Positions 1 through 11,622 of a DNA stretch of 64,000 nt are shown one piece after another. The stretch spans positions 50,794,042-50,858,041 of the forward strand of contig CM060734.1 of assembly GCA_030704615.1 (NCBI GenBank). Reading direction: 5' to 3'. Position 1 is the first letter of the stretch, and each line of letters opens with the position of its first letter. The notes beneath the pieces were generated by a model that was not told where the DNA came from, ran no database searches, and saw only the letters and a list, made by a program, of their open reading frames with translations. This DNA comes from Takakia lepidozioides. Its lineage: Eukaryota > Streptophyta > Takakiopsida > Takakiales > Takakiaceae. A program made the translations under genes and the position numbers.

Positions 1-81
1 ATGTTTGAAAAGCTCTCATTCATAAAGAAAGACACCTTGCTATTATACTGGGGCCACACCAACACATTGTTAGACAGCTAC

Positions 82-3000
82 CTTGCGCCAAGCAGGATGG
101 GATCAATTCAGAGGACACAAAGGTCTTTCATATCGCCTTTATGGCCCCCTCTCGAAGTTCTCAAAAAGGTCAGGCAAAACTAAGGAAAAGGCTTTTCTAA
201 ATAGCTAGTTCCACACAGCTTGTCATGCCCATTCAGAGACAGGTTCTGAAAATTAATCCACACTGCTGAACCAAGACTAAAGATGACTGACTCCACAACT
301 TCAATGACAGATCATGTCTAAAGCCTAATTAGGACTACTTATATGAAGGTACAAAATGCACCGTTTGTAGGTTGTTATAGCATTGAAGGAGTGGTCTGTG
401 GGCGAGTAAGTGATATGAAAGGCAAGCCAGACTGAAGATGTCAGTTGATGCACGAGGCCCAGAGGTAGACTTCCGAGTAAGCTCTGGTGCTGCATAATCA
501 AGCGGTGGCTGCAATGGCATGACCACATCATCCACATCGTAATCCTGTTTGCCCAGCACCCAATTCATACAAACACACTCAATGTTTGCTGAGAAACGTG
601 TTGTTCTGGGATTTGCTTAGTACTGAATCGTTCTGTATCAGTCCATACACACATTGAAGTCTTTGCCATATTCTCAACACTCTGGCATGCCATCTGCAAG
701 AGCCCACTTATTGTATACTAAATCCAGGGACCCCTAGGCAATTCCTGCCCACATGAGAAGGCTGTCCATAATTAGCTTCAACTGCCTTGATATGTTTATG
801 GAAGGCAGCCTTAAGAGAGTTTCAACAAATCGAGACCACTCAGGATGTTCCCTACTCTCCAGCTTAATAATACAGACGATAATACATAAGCCTGTCTACA
901 CTTGCCAAAGCATGTTCCTTCCTTGTCAACCCAAATAAATGAGAAAGGAAAACTTTACTGGAAAATGGAAAGCCGGTCCTCCACTGGGATCAGTCACAGG
1001 CTGGTCCACATTTACAGCAAACCCAAAGCCTGCAAGCTTCCATGCTCCACTGGATGTGATATACACTGCCTGCCACACCCACAATTATTCCCTAACTGTA
1101 TTGTTTGCTATCACAGATAGGGACTAAACCAAGAATGCCAACAATCAACCCTGGAATATCCAGCAAGTTTGAGGTAAAAATTCCATGTTCGGCAACTATG
1201 CCAGTGATATCACACAACCTCCAATCTCCTGTGAAAACTGCTATTTGTGACAAAATAGAAGCCCTGCATTCTAGTAGAATCAACCGTAAATACTTTCAAG
1301 GACTGAGTTTTGACTCTTGCTGACATCTATCCTAGCAAAAAGACTACCTGATCATAGATCATTTCATTTTTTGACAAAAAATACAAAAGAGAGGGGCAAA
1401 GAAGAAGAAAAAAAGAGGACTCCTCCCGGAGGAAGTGTAAATTTAGTGTCACTTCATCCCAAAGGACTAATGCCTTCCATTCGAAGGTGGTAGGGGCAAA
1501 GAACACTTGAAACCACAAAAGGCAACACACAAAAGAGAAAATGGTGAACCAAGGAAAATGCATGCAGAAGGTGACTGTACTCTTACCTCTGGTGAAATGG
1601 CACGGTGGATGAGGCGGGCATTGTTATGGAGGAAATTCAAAGACTCAGCAAGCTGCAAAAGGCCATGCTTTATTTCCAGCTGTCCTAGCTCCTGTATCAC
1701 ATATACACAGAATTTGGTCAATGCATCTCATCGACATATTTTTCAGTTGTAAACTCTAGGCACATATATCACAAGGAAGGTCGACTCCCCTTCACAATCA
1801 GTTCAAAGCTTATCTGTTTCAGGGCAAGCCGTAATGTTCTCCAGCAATCATAAGCAGCCAAGCCTCAACCGAACTCATTGACTAATGTTGATTGGGCTCC
1901 AATGGGTCCAATATTCTTTAGGAAGAAATCAGCACTCCCGTAGTGGGACTTACCTTGATATGAACAGTTAGTTCGGACTTTCCAGATCTCCCCTAGAAAG
2001 CCCTTCACACAAGCATCAATCTGCTGTGTGTGACCTGCCCAGCAATTAGGCCCCAACAGGGCCAGGGCTTTCAGCTCTGCCTTGAGATTTTGAAAGTTGG
2101 TGAACAGAGGTGGAGGAGGGACTATGTTCGTGATGGGTCCTTACCAGGGTCAGTCTCTAGGGAGGGTATCCGGGACATTGTACCAGAAAATGGATGTTGT
2201 CTTCAGGCCACCCCCACATCAGGCATTGACAATCTCCCTTTCCTCTCTGCATCTGTTTATTCTTCAAAGGTGGCTCCCTGCCCTGAGACATTTCTGTCTA
2301 GTGCCAAGGGCAGGCCCTTCAGATCATCCTTAAGATTCTCACCCATATCACAAACTGAAAATCCACACGGCAGATGCGTACTCCAAAGTAGGCCTATTAT
2401 TGTTTCAAAGCACGTTTCTTTTTACTTCAGTATTAATCCCTTTACAGTGGAAATATTCTGTGAGACCCAAAGCTTTGCGTTTAGCTGTTTGAACCACTTT
2501 TTGTATATGCACATCCCAGTTACAACTGGAGGCAAGCTCAACACCAAGATATGTGACGGAGGGAGCACAGGGATCCCTTCCCCCATATCCATTTGAGATC
2601 CCCTCTTGTCCCCATGATAATTGAAGGACACCACCCCCCGTTTAATAACATCGGCTTCTATCCTCCACAGGGCAAAGTACCTCTTTGCACAATCAATCAA
2701 CTCCTGAAGATTGGATGGGGTATCCTCTAGGCTTACGAAGTCATCTACAAACATAAGAGCTGGTATGGTGGGATCACCCACCTTCAACCCAAATCCCTCG
2801 CTTCCACATCTTCAAGGAGCTGATTAAAGCAAACATTGAAGAGCAGTGGAGTGAGGGTACATCCTTGAGCTACACCTTGCTCAATGTCAAAGAAATTAGA
2901 CTTCTGGCCATCAACCATAACACGAATTTGGTGTTCACATACAGGTTGTGAGCCATCCTCCACATCTTCTCCTGACCCCGGATGACCACACTGGAAGCCA

Positions 3001-4384
3001 CAGCCCGTCGAGCCATACCGTGTCATAGCCTATGTAACATCCAGAAAGACGAAGTGGATTGTCCTTCATTTTTCCTTCCCTGGATAGTCTGGTGGCTTAG
3101 GGTAAAGATATGGTTGATGCAGTCCCTATTTCTCTGGAGGCCCACCTGAACTTCATGGAAAAACTTGTAGACTCCAAATCAACCTCAAGACAGGTTCTTA
3201 TTATCCTACAAAACAGCTTCAAATGAGAGATTAACTAACCCACCAGGTCCTTCAACTCGTTCGGCACTTTGGCAACATTATCCATGCGGCCCAGCACATT
3301 GGCCACTGATGCAAAGATTGGTTCTGTCACCATAGCCATTGCACCCTTGCTTTCATCAAGTGCTTGGACCACCCGTACCACACCAGGATGCCGCAATCGC
3401 ATTAGCTGTGCCGCATCTGCCCTCACCAGATCTAGAAACGCCTCCTCCGCAGCCCTAAATTGTTCCACAGGTCCTATTTCATTTTCATGCAATTCCTTTC
3501 GGCACCTTAAAACAGATTATCCCTGTTCACTAGACTTGGCCTTGTGTTCTCTGTGTGGAACCCTAGGAGGTTTAGTGTGTATTTTGTGGTGGAAGATGTG
3601 ACCTGAGCTTCAGAATGCTCTCCAATTGAGCTAAATGGCTCCATACTGCACAAAATTCATGGTTCACTAGAATCCTACAGATATCCAGCCAGCTTGGCCT
3701 TGGCCACTTTTTGACAGATAACTGTTAAAGGTGGGATGATGCTCTTCAACAAACCGGTAGTCACATCCTGAAGTACTCGAAATGCAAACAACAGGTCTGC
3801 GCCGGAAAGAAGGCTCATACATAAACAAGAGTTTACTGACGCTGGGCACTGTGAGCGCTAACCTTTCTTTCCTGTAACCCAATCAAATCATAGAGGGAGA
3901 AACAGGCAATGGTGTCGTCGGTACAAGCCATTCCCACAAAATTGCATCATAAAAATTGCATGTGTACATAAACTCAAACTAATTTGCCTGATGTATGTGG
4001 TCCGTTTTGAGGGGGCATCAATGACTACGATAAGGACCTCCATAGAAGAAAACCTAAAATCCTAACCAGGACATCTGCCCTCCATCTCGTAGACAGAGTG
4101 TACCTCGAAATACCCGCACGGAGTCTCAAATCTGCCAACGCTTTCTTGTCCAAAACCCAGACACAGACTTCGGCATTGTGTATCTGAGTGGCCTTGTTCC
4201 GAGGCCTTCCCGCATAAAGCTTCCAAGCCAATCCAGGTCCTCCAGACCCCACCTGTTCCAGGAGGTCATAATCCTGCAGTGCTCGCGGTCCTGTAACCTC
4301 ATGCACTGTGCTTTGCACCGTTTTCTCTATCACTGCCGCTGTCTTTGCTAATGCCTGGGTGAAGCTCTTCATATTGAGCGACAT
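82..4384 (-). CDS. SCYL2: SCYL2-like pseudokinase, N-terminal exons (gene continues past left edge)
   Basis: Exons by splice sites and phase: 4384-4104, 3454-3244, 1691-1587, 1069-959, 544-362 and probably 124-82. The first residues ([18 protein letters not shown]) and the [14 protein letters not shown] loop match plant SCYL2. The kinase fold is degenerate. The catalytic HRD is HRA (in LIHRAISPE) and the DFG position reads GFG (in WKLAGFGFA), so it is a pseudokinase, as known for SCYL proteins. Family members act in clathrin-dependent traffic at the trans-Golgi and endosomes. The APE-like segment YAAPEL lies in exon 5. About a dozen residues expected between exon 5 and the last small exon were not found, so a micro-exon may be missed there. 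The C-terminal HEAT-repeat half lies outside the window. Intron 2 carries a sense-oriented LINE-A fragment. The start at 4384 is supported by family homology. Confidence 0.88.
1925..3195 (-). mobile_element. LINE family A fragment with reverse transcriptase motifs, in SCYL2 intron 2
   Basis: The minus strand encodes broken reverse transcriptase pieces. Motif B reads [15 protein letters not shown] near 2860-2890 and motif C reads ALMFVDDF near 2745-2765. A C-terminal region follows that is shared with the other family-A copies, ending in the [12 protein letters not shown] segment near 1990-2010. Frameshifts and stops separate the pieces. It has the same orientation as SCYL2 and its upstream end lies about 50 nt past the intron 2 donor. 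The (TC)n tail of other copies is not recognisable here. This is the only copy in the window where I see the RT palm. Confidence 0.8.
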
Positions 4385-4421
4385 GAAGGGCTGATGGAGG
4401 GGATTCAGTATCAGGGAGGGA

Positions 4422-4441
4422 GAAAGAGAGAGAGAGAGAGA
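4422..4441. repeat. (GA)n microsatellite in SCYL2 5' leader/promoter
   Basis: A run of about ten GA units lies 40-60 nt upstream of the SCYL2 start codon, in the presumed 5' UTR or core promoter. GA/TC tracts are common in plant leaders. Confidence 0.7.
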
Positions 4442-6156
4442 CGAGCGAGATTAAATTTGGTTTACGTGAGGTCAATCATTGCAATGCCGTAGAAGAAGAG
4501 ATGATGCAAGACTTATAAATGTCATAATGGAAAATTGTAGTTTAGGGTTAGTGGTCCAGGTGACCAATTTAAAGATGCTGCCTGGGATAGACACTCGGAA
4601 GGCAAGCTCAGTAAGAAAAATTGGGGAAGGCAGGAGCATTTGTCATAAAATTTCTAAACACTTTCAGATCTATTGAAATGCATCAAGCTCGATTACTGTA
4701 TCAGGGGGGTATACAGTCACCTACTTCACCGTCAATGGAGACATGGAACTCTCTATGAACAGATTTCCCCAGCTCACCGCAAGGAATTCCTTCGAGATCT
4801 TCTTAGCATCTTCAAATCTCTCAATTCAGACTTCATGGAAGAAGAACAGCTGGCAGGTGCCGGTACCATTGAGACTTTTGCTCCCTCTCACACATCATAC
4901 TGTAGGTATACAGAATTATATGTATATGTATGTATATGAAAACTCTGCCAACATATACATACATACATACATACATACATACATACATCGTAGACTGTGT
5001 GTCTTCTTCCCCAAGCTGCTGCTCCTGTGTTTGATGAATTTCCACAAGTCTATCAACGTCATGTGAGGAGGGGTTTGGGCAAAGCGATTTTTACTTCCTG
5101 TTCGTGTCTGTGTGGGATCTCTGGGAGACTCGGGTAGCAGGGTAAGGTGCGAAATCATGAAGCACCATTATTAGTCCAGCTACTGTTTTCTGGTCCTGGT
5201 CTTATTGTTTTCTGATCCATTTAGCAGCCCACAATGTGATCAGGTCTGAGACTAACAAAAGGGAGCTTTTGGAATTCAACGTATCCAGGAAGTTGAATTC
5301 AACGTATCCAGGGATTTGTGGGGAAACGTTTTGCAAGGTGCATGGCCTCGACAGTGCCTATGTCAACATTGATGGAGTACATTGTAAGAATGCTCTCTTG
5401 CTCGATTAGAGTGACAACACCGACAACGACACGAAACAGCTATGGGGCTCTGAAATGAATCAGGCAGAAAGATTGGACGATTCAAGAATATAAACAACGT
5501 GATTATCTCATCTCAACGATATTTGACCGAGTACGAGGAACTGCCTGTAAGTTAGAGTAAACGTGGGTAAGCTCAAAGGCTATGTGCGATAGCAGTTCAG
5601 ATTCGACAGAAAATTTGGAAATCGAAGTCGAAAGTTGCGGACAATGAGGACGCCACCTTCGTACACCATTCCACTCACTGGTCATTGCCACCATCGAGGG
5701 GCATGTCAAAGGGCAGCTCGAGCTACAGATTCTTCCATGGTAAGAATGTGCATCCATGGGGGGACACCACCATTTGGGCTACTGAGTTTTGGAGGTGTAT
5801 AAGTAGAAAACAGGAGCTGTATATGGGCACAAAGTTTTCTTTTCTTCTGCGTGGTTGGCAGACAATATATAAACTTTTTCACGAACACATTCACAAGGAA
5901 CTCTTACCTGCAGGCTACTTTACCTGGGAAGATTCCAATTTCAATTGTGCATTCCATTAGGCAACCAAGCTGACAGTCTCTGGCCGAGAAAAAATCTGAT
6001 GTTTATCGCTACGATGACCCTAATGAACAGCATGTCTTGACCAAAATGCCTAATCAAATGTCCTCACTACAAAAATTGTAATCCCGGAACCATCAATAAT
6101 GTATGTACGCATTGTCTTTTTGAGAGTAGTCTTGCTATCCTTGGGCACACCATTTC
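4442..6156. other. Intergenic: SCYL2 upstream and GH17 downstream
   Basis: No supported gene. Open frames near 4673-5066 have no family signature. There is a (CATA)n microsatellite at 4951-4988. An 18-bp sequence (GAATTCAACGTATCCAGG) is repeated at 5272-5289 and 5295-5312, a short local duplication. Confidence 0.6.
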
Positions 6157-8639
6157 TCAAGGGAAGGTACAGCCACTGTAGCCTGCACAGGAATCAGAGA
6201 TTGTTGTGAGCAACGCATACCATCAGGTAAACAACAAAAGAGGAATCCCTCTTTTCCGAAGCCTTCTCTTAATCGAAACACTCTGCTTGCCAGCATTGCA
6301 ACCCAATTCAGTCATGTGCTAGCACTTTCAGTCACTACCAGGCATCAGAAGGTTTCGCAAGCCCATGATCCACAGATTTGGTTACAGCTCTCATCAAATC
6401 AGAGAGCGAGTGAGCTGCGCCTCACTACTTTCCGTCCATCAGTGACTGTCCATCAGCATATATGCTCCGCAGAAAATCTGAACGTTAATGACATCTAGTT
6501 GCATAATCTATCAATTGAGTGAAGATATACAGAAAGAATTGGAGAGTGTACTTACTTGGGTCAGTTATGGTGACGATTCCTGTGCCGCTGAAGAAGCAAT
6601 TCCAGTAGTTTCGTCCCATTTTCTGGTAGTAGGAATTGAAGGCGTACGAAGCATGAGAGTACAAGGTGTTTGGAGAGTAGCAAGTCTGCCCAGTCTGGAT
6701 AGGCGAACAATCCGCACCGCCTTGTCCACATGCAAAGTTGAGAGCATTACTCACCTGGTCCGTGGACGCACCAGCCTTTGCTACGCACCACGTTTTCCCT
6801 GATGGTGAACTCTGCACTGGAGCGGGAGGTGATGGACTCGTGGGAGTTGTCACAGAGGGAGGGGAGGGGGACTCCGTGGGTGAGGGAGTGAAGGGAGGTG
6901 GTGGCGGGTACACTACTTCAGGGGAAGGGGGAGGGGGAGGCGGACTAAAGACTTGCGTCGGAGGGGGGGTGGACTATAGGTGGGAGTCTCGCTCACAGGT
7001 GGAGGCGGGCTGCTAGCAGGGACAGGGGTCGGGGATTCTGGACTTGGAGCAACTGGTGTAGGTGACGGAGGTGGAGAGCCAGACTCAGGAGGCGATGGGC
7101 TGGAAGGGGGTGATCCAGAAGTCTGCACAAGGCCCACATTATATACAACGCTCTCGTCGGGATTGAACAGACCGAAATTGCGCTCGGAGGAAGGGCCTGG
7201 CTTCAGATCCTCATTGAACAGAGCAAATATGTAGACATCAAGGGACGAATTCGGTCTCAGGGGAGTGCCAGCGTTGGAGGCGATGTGCTTGATGAGGTTT
7301 CCGTTGTAGAGCTGGGCGTTAGAAATACTGCAGCCGACCTCTGTTGCATCACCGCTCGAAGGCCAACCGGTCTCAGAAACAACTACAGAAATTTCTTTAT
7401 GACCTACCCTCTCAAGAGCAGAGTAGACTGCATCAACCTGTGCGTCGAGCATATTGGTGTAGTGCAAGCCAGTGTTGAGATCACCCACACCGGCGTCGGA
7501 TTCGAAGAGGACATAATTGAGAGACACGTTGTTGGCATCAGAGGCATACGCGAAATAGGGGTATGCATTGATCATGAGTGGGGATGATGTCTGCGAGAGG
7601 AAAGTGAGCACTGGTGTGAGCGTATCCGTCACGTTGCTTGCGAATATCCCAGCTGACGGAGGGTAGGACTTACTCAAGATAGTCAAAGATTGAGGAGCAG
7701 ACACTTTCACTTGTCCATCGAGCTTCAGGTTCACCAGAGCAGTGTGAACGTTGACCATGGCTGGAGCCAACTGCGGAGATACGTTGGTAGCCAAAGTGAG
7801 CACTTCATTACCCACAGCAATGACAGTGATCGATGTTGCAGGCATGTAGGCGGCAATATTCGACTCCACCCAGGACTGTGCTGCGGTGGCACTGCCTGCC
7901 AGTGCAGGGATATCCTCATTTGGGACCCCCACCACAACATTGATGTTCGTGTTCGCGAAGGCCTCCAAGGTGGCCTGGTCTGGATTGTAAATCTTCACAT
8001 TTCGAAGGGACGTGGTCAACAGCAGCTGTGCCGTTTGAGCTGGAGGCGGCAGGTTGTTAGCCAGAATGCCATAATTCACACCCACATAGCCAGCTCCTGC
8101 ACGCCACTTCCAACTAGTCAGAACCGCAAGTATGAAACAAAAGGACGACCCTTCATGCACACGACTACCTTCAGGACAGTCAAGTCCGAAACTGGAAGCC
8201 AAACACAGATAATGGTGCTCAAGGGCTTTAATCAGCGGCTATATGAGTCTCCGTGCCTTACCCTTTCGGATTCAAACTAGCTACATCAGTAAGAAAGCAT
8301 AAGTTAGCACTGCAAAGATATCATCAACATGTGCATCGGATGTTCCACAAAGAGGTGAAGCTTTGATCAAATCTAGGTAAGCTCCAGGCCTTCCCTCTTG
8401 GCTTCAAGTTCATGCAGTTAAAACTGCAAGACCTCATGCCAATCCTAAGCTCAGAATTCAGCACCCACTCAAAGCCGGGTGCCACATCCTTTCACACCCC
8501 CTCTTGAATATCTTCAAACAGTACCGCTCGGCAGTCTCTCTCACTCTAACACACCAATCTCGGGTGTAGTAAACAGACCTGTCCGGGCGATGGTGCAAGC
8601 AACACACAGCACGACCACAAGCTGGCCGAGGAAAAGCAT
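6157..8639 (-). CDS. Glucan endo-1,3-beta-glucosidase (GH17) with X8/CBM43 domain; apparent frameshift in linker
   Basis: Three exons: 8639-8579, 8096-6556 and 6182-6157. Exon 1 encodes a signal peptide (MLFLGQLVVVLCVACTIA), and intron 1 falls just before GAGYVGVNYG, as is usual in plant GH17 genes. The GH17 barrel has the proton donor in AVGNEVL and the nucleophile in VVSETGWPSSG. A long Ser/Pro-rich linker leads to an X8 domain with its conserved cysteines, from TWCVAK to NYWNCFF. The last tiny exon completes it as DPSYSGCTFP and then a stop. The enzyme would cleave beta-1,3-glucan (callose) at the wall or plasma membrane, and X8 binds the same polymer. No GPI-signal tail follows X8. The barrel and X8 frames differ by one nucleotide at a seven-C run (plus-strand G run 6963-6969). 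This is either an assembly indel or a real lesion. Confidence 0.92.
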
Positions 8640-10029
8640 AGCTACAGACGACACTTCCCTTCACTCCACCTCCCACTTCCACAACTCTCCACAGATCCCT
8701 CAGCTGATCTCTGCTAGGTATGAGCTCTCTAGCTCGTGGCAACCCACATAACACTGACCACGCCTTCCAAATTCCTCATCCTTTGTGCCACCAGCTGGAA
8801 GCAATCTGAAGGGGGCGACTGGACACCTGGACCCACACACAAGAGCAGCAAGCCGGCAAGCATGTAAGCACAGTTTCCCAAGCTAGAGCTGCCCCAGCTG
8901 TACACTGTGATGGCGGCGCCCTGACTGTCCTGACACTGTAAGCACAGCCCGAGCGAGCCCACACTCTTGTCTGTACACATCTGCCATACATATCCCTCCT
9001 TCTCTTTCCCTGCATAACTTAGGTACCCCCTGTCCCATCCCCCTTTGCTTTTTCCTATTTTTTCCTTCTTGTCTGAAGTCAGAACTCCCTCTTTTCCTCT
9101 CTGAGATGGATAGGATTCTCTTGCTGTGATATTGGAAATGATGGCATTGGATCCACATGATGATCATAGTTATTAGCCGTTGCCACATAACCATGGTACC
9201 AAAGAGGAGGAAAAGAAAAGGTTGACTCCTGCCAAAGCAAGCTTCAATGGTGATCACTTCACTTCAAAGATGTCAGGGACTGCAGTCCCTTTGTCATGTA
9301 AGAGAATCCCCCATGCAACCGTGGCACATATACTGTATATAGAATGAAGTGCCAGGGTTTTCTCTAAATTTTTCAACAGGCTATGTTTTTTTTTTCGTTT
9401 TCCAACGGCTATCTTGATCTTACTTACGAACTTGTTCTGTTCATATTTTAGAAATGGCAGAGACTACCGTCCCTGGACAACCCCTGAAGGCGATAATTAA
9501 TTCAAAATGAAAGTGCCTAACCAATTCTGTGAAATTTTCAGATTTTGGCCTAATTGTTCGGAAACTATGGGACAAAGTGCCTAATGCCCAAAAATTCCAG
9601 CAAAAAACTTGCAAGCCTCTTCTCATGTTGTTTGTAATAAGATAAAAAATTCATTGAACAAAAATCAATACAAATATATGCGTGCGGAAATAACTTCCTA
9701 CAAATCGCAATCTATTTGAGAGAGCTCCATGTAACTTCGAACGGCCTTTGCATGGATTCCACAATGTCATCATATTAGGGTTTCATAGGAAATGAAAGGT
9801 AGCTGGAGCCTGGAAGGGCCCATGGACATTGGGTGTCTATTTTGTAATTTTATTCTTAAGAAAATAAATGTTTTCTTTTCTCATGTGCCTAATTCTAAGC
9901 AATTATAGCATGAAGATGCCTAATGTGACAAATGGTTTTCTAAACGTGCCTAATTTGCTGATTAATTGAATTTATTATTAGGTACAAAAATGCCTAAAAG
10001 GTTGTGGAAGGACTGTATATGGTTCTATA
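8640..10029. promoter_or_regulatory. Upstream region of GH17; no gene seen
   Basis: AT-rich from about 9350 on. No ORF here shows a family signature. The motif GTGCCTAA or TGCCTAA recurs near 9519, 9579, 9885, 9917, 9947 and 9990, without regular spacing. The GH17 promoter should lie just right of 8640, but I could not pick a TATA box with confidence. Confidence 0.4.
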
Positions 10030-10375
10030 GAGTTATCCGTAAATTCCATAAACTTAGGTCGACTCGAACCACTTCAAGGCCAAACTCGTGTTCAACTAGG
10101 ATGCTCATTTTTAGGCATTTTTGTGGTATTCACCTCGGGTCCAAACGTCCAAACTCAAAACACTCGCCCAAATGCACGTCCAGGGAGTTTTGTCGTGAGT
10201 TTAAGGATTTTGACAAGTTGAGAGGGCTCGAGTGAGAGCACTTGGTGAAACTCACAATGGAACTCCCTGCAAGTCTACCTGTTTTAACAGTTCCTAACAA
10301 ATTTATGGAGGGACAACCAACTCAGCGTTTTTAACAACTCACGGTGAAACTCAGGTCTGACTTTACGGATAACTC
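10030..10375. mobile_element. Candidate MITE with 14-bp terminal inverted repeats
   Basis: GAGTTATCCGTAAA at 10030-10043 is the exact reverse complement of the sequence at 10362-10375, giving a 346-bp unit with no coding potential. Inside are repeated phrases of the type AACTCACGGTGAAACTCA. The flanks (TATA on the left, TTAT on the right) do not give a clear target-site duplication, so the superfamily is unassigned. Confidence 0.5.
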
Positions 10376-11214
10376 TTATGTCTACCAAAAGATTCAATTA
10401 CGCCATGCGAAACCGTTGGTCCAAGTGTAAAATTTTGTTTGCAGGTGGCCCTTTGGATCCCTTTACAAACAACACTCCCCCACATCTCACCTGCCATTGT
10501 GGGGCACGGTTGAAAAGTCCAAAACAGTTATAATACTGTAACAAAAGTTTCTTAACTGTGCCCACTCCGGACACGAGCAAAGGTATCCCAGAGCATCCCA
10601 GTTCAGATTGACCCTATCGATCTGGCAACTCCTTTACGTCAAATTCAGTCAATGGACGTGAATTATTGCTCTACTTTACTAGAATACGTTCCTTCCCAAC
10701 TTTTCACAGAAACTACACCTAAATTGTCGACTTGTCCAGTGGGCCATATGAAGGAAAAAACAATAGTTGATAAGTGGGCTAAGATTTGAAGTATGCAGTA
10801 TAAGTGTTTCACAGAAGCACAAACTCTTGGATTCAGGGTGAACTTACTCAGGGGTCCACCCACTCTCATGCAAAACCTATTTCTTGTGGGGGTGGGGTTT
10901 TGCTTGGACTTAGTCCTTGACAAAATGATTTTCCGATTGGATAAATAAAATATGATGCATTTGTAAGCATGGATCCCAGGGACCGTCCCGGGCCACAAGT
11001 GCGCCCAAGAATCCAAAACTCAATTATATCGGTATGATCTCACAGTGGAGTATGTTGTACGAGCGATGAAATCTTCATGTTCGTGATAATATTCGAGGTA
11101 TGATTGAATGTTTGTCTACTACAATCGCAATGACAGGACTGTAAAATAAGTTCTTAGTGTCAGTAGCCAGGCCCTTCCTGTTGAAGCAACGCCTTAATTT
11201 ATGCTCGCTTAGGC

Positions 11215-11495
11215 GGGAATAAACGAATTACCCTTTCTTAGCATCTGATAGAAGAATATGGCAGCGCAAACGTAGTGGGCCTGTTTAGGCCAGGTTACAC
11301 TTGAAGAGACCAAGGCCAGTCCAAAATTAATCGGCGACAGAGCTATGTGGGAATAATTGGGCAATCTTTCCAAAAAAACAAAAATGTGGAAGCGTTGCAG
11401 AAGCAAGGGTGAACACATTTATGACTTCCAAACCGTGGTTTGAACCCACAACCACTAGTGAAGCGGCTTGTGCCCGTACTCCTCTGCTAAATGTT
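11215..11495 (-). mobile_element. Candidate tRNA-derived SINE
   Basis: On the minus strand an A-box-like TAGCAGAGGAG (near 11489) is followed after about 40 nt by a B-box-like GGTTCAAACC (11446-11437), each close to the pol III consensus. The sequence between has the layout of a decayed tRNA head (GGGCACAAGCCGCTTCACTA). About 220 bp of unrelated body follows. It is not a functional tRNA gene: no acceptor stem closes around it. Confidence 0.5.
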
Positions 11496-11539
11496 GTATA
11501 TCAATACCACAACTTAGGCTAGTATGGGCAATTCATTTG

Positions 11540-11622
11540 AAGAAGGAGGAAGAAGAAGACTCTGGCCAAAACCGACGGAACTAAGAGCCACTTCGCCTTG
11601 CGGCTACTGCCCCCTTTCTAGG
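11540..11622 (-). mobile_element. LINE family C 3' end (solo tail)
   Basis: Reverse-complement match to the 3' ends at 45740-45815 and 62680-62740. It has the hairpin-forming GCCGCAAGGC, the GTTTTGGCC segment and a CTTCTTCTTCC tail. Only about 80 bp is present, so this is a heavily 5'-truncated insertion. It lies next to the candidate SINE. Confidence 0.65.

Noticed and set aside
2030-2596. 188-residue plus-strand ORF
   Set aside because: It lies antisense to LINE-A reverse transcriptase fragments and has no domain; it is a shadow frame.
4951-4988. CRISPR-like or regulatory repeat
   Set aside because: It is a plain (CATA)n microsatellite with no spacers.
4673-5066. Overlapping plus-strand ORFs upstream of SCYL2
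   Set aside because: They run into the (CATA)n microsatellite and show no family signature or splice partners.
7690-8280. 196-residue plus-strand ORF
   Set aside because: Antisense to the GH17 catalytic exon; codon shadow of a real gene.
11437-11489. tRNA gene on the minus strand
   Set aside because: A and B boxes are present, but there is no closed acceptor stem or clear anticodon arm; a SINE head fits better.
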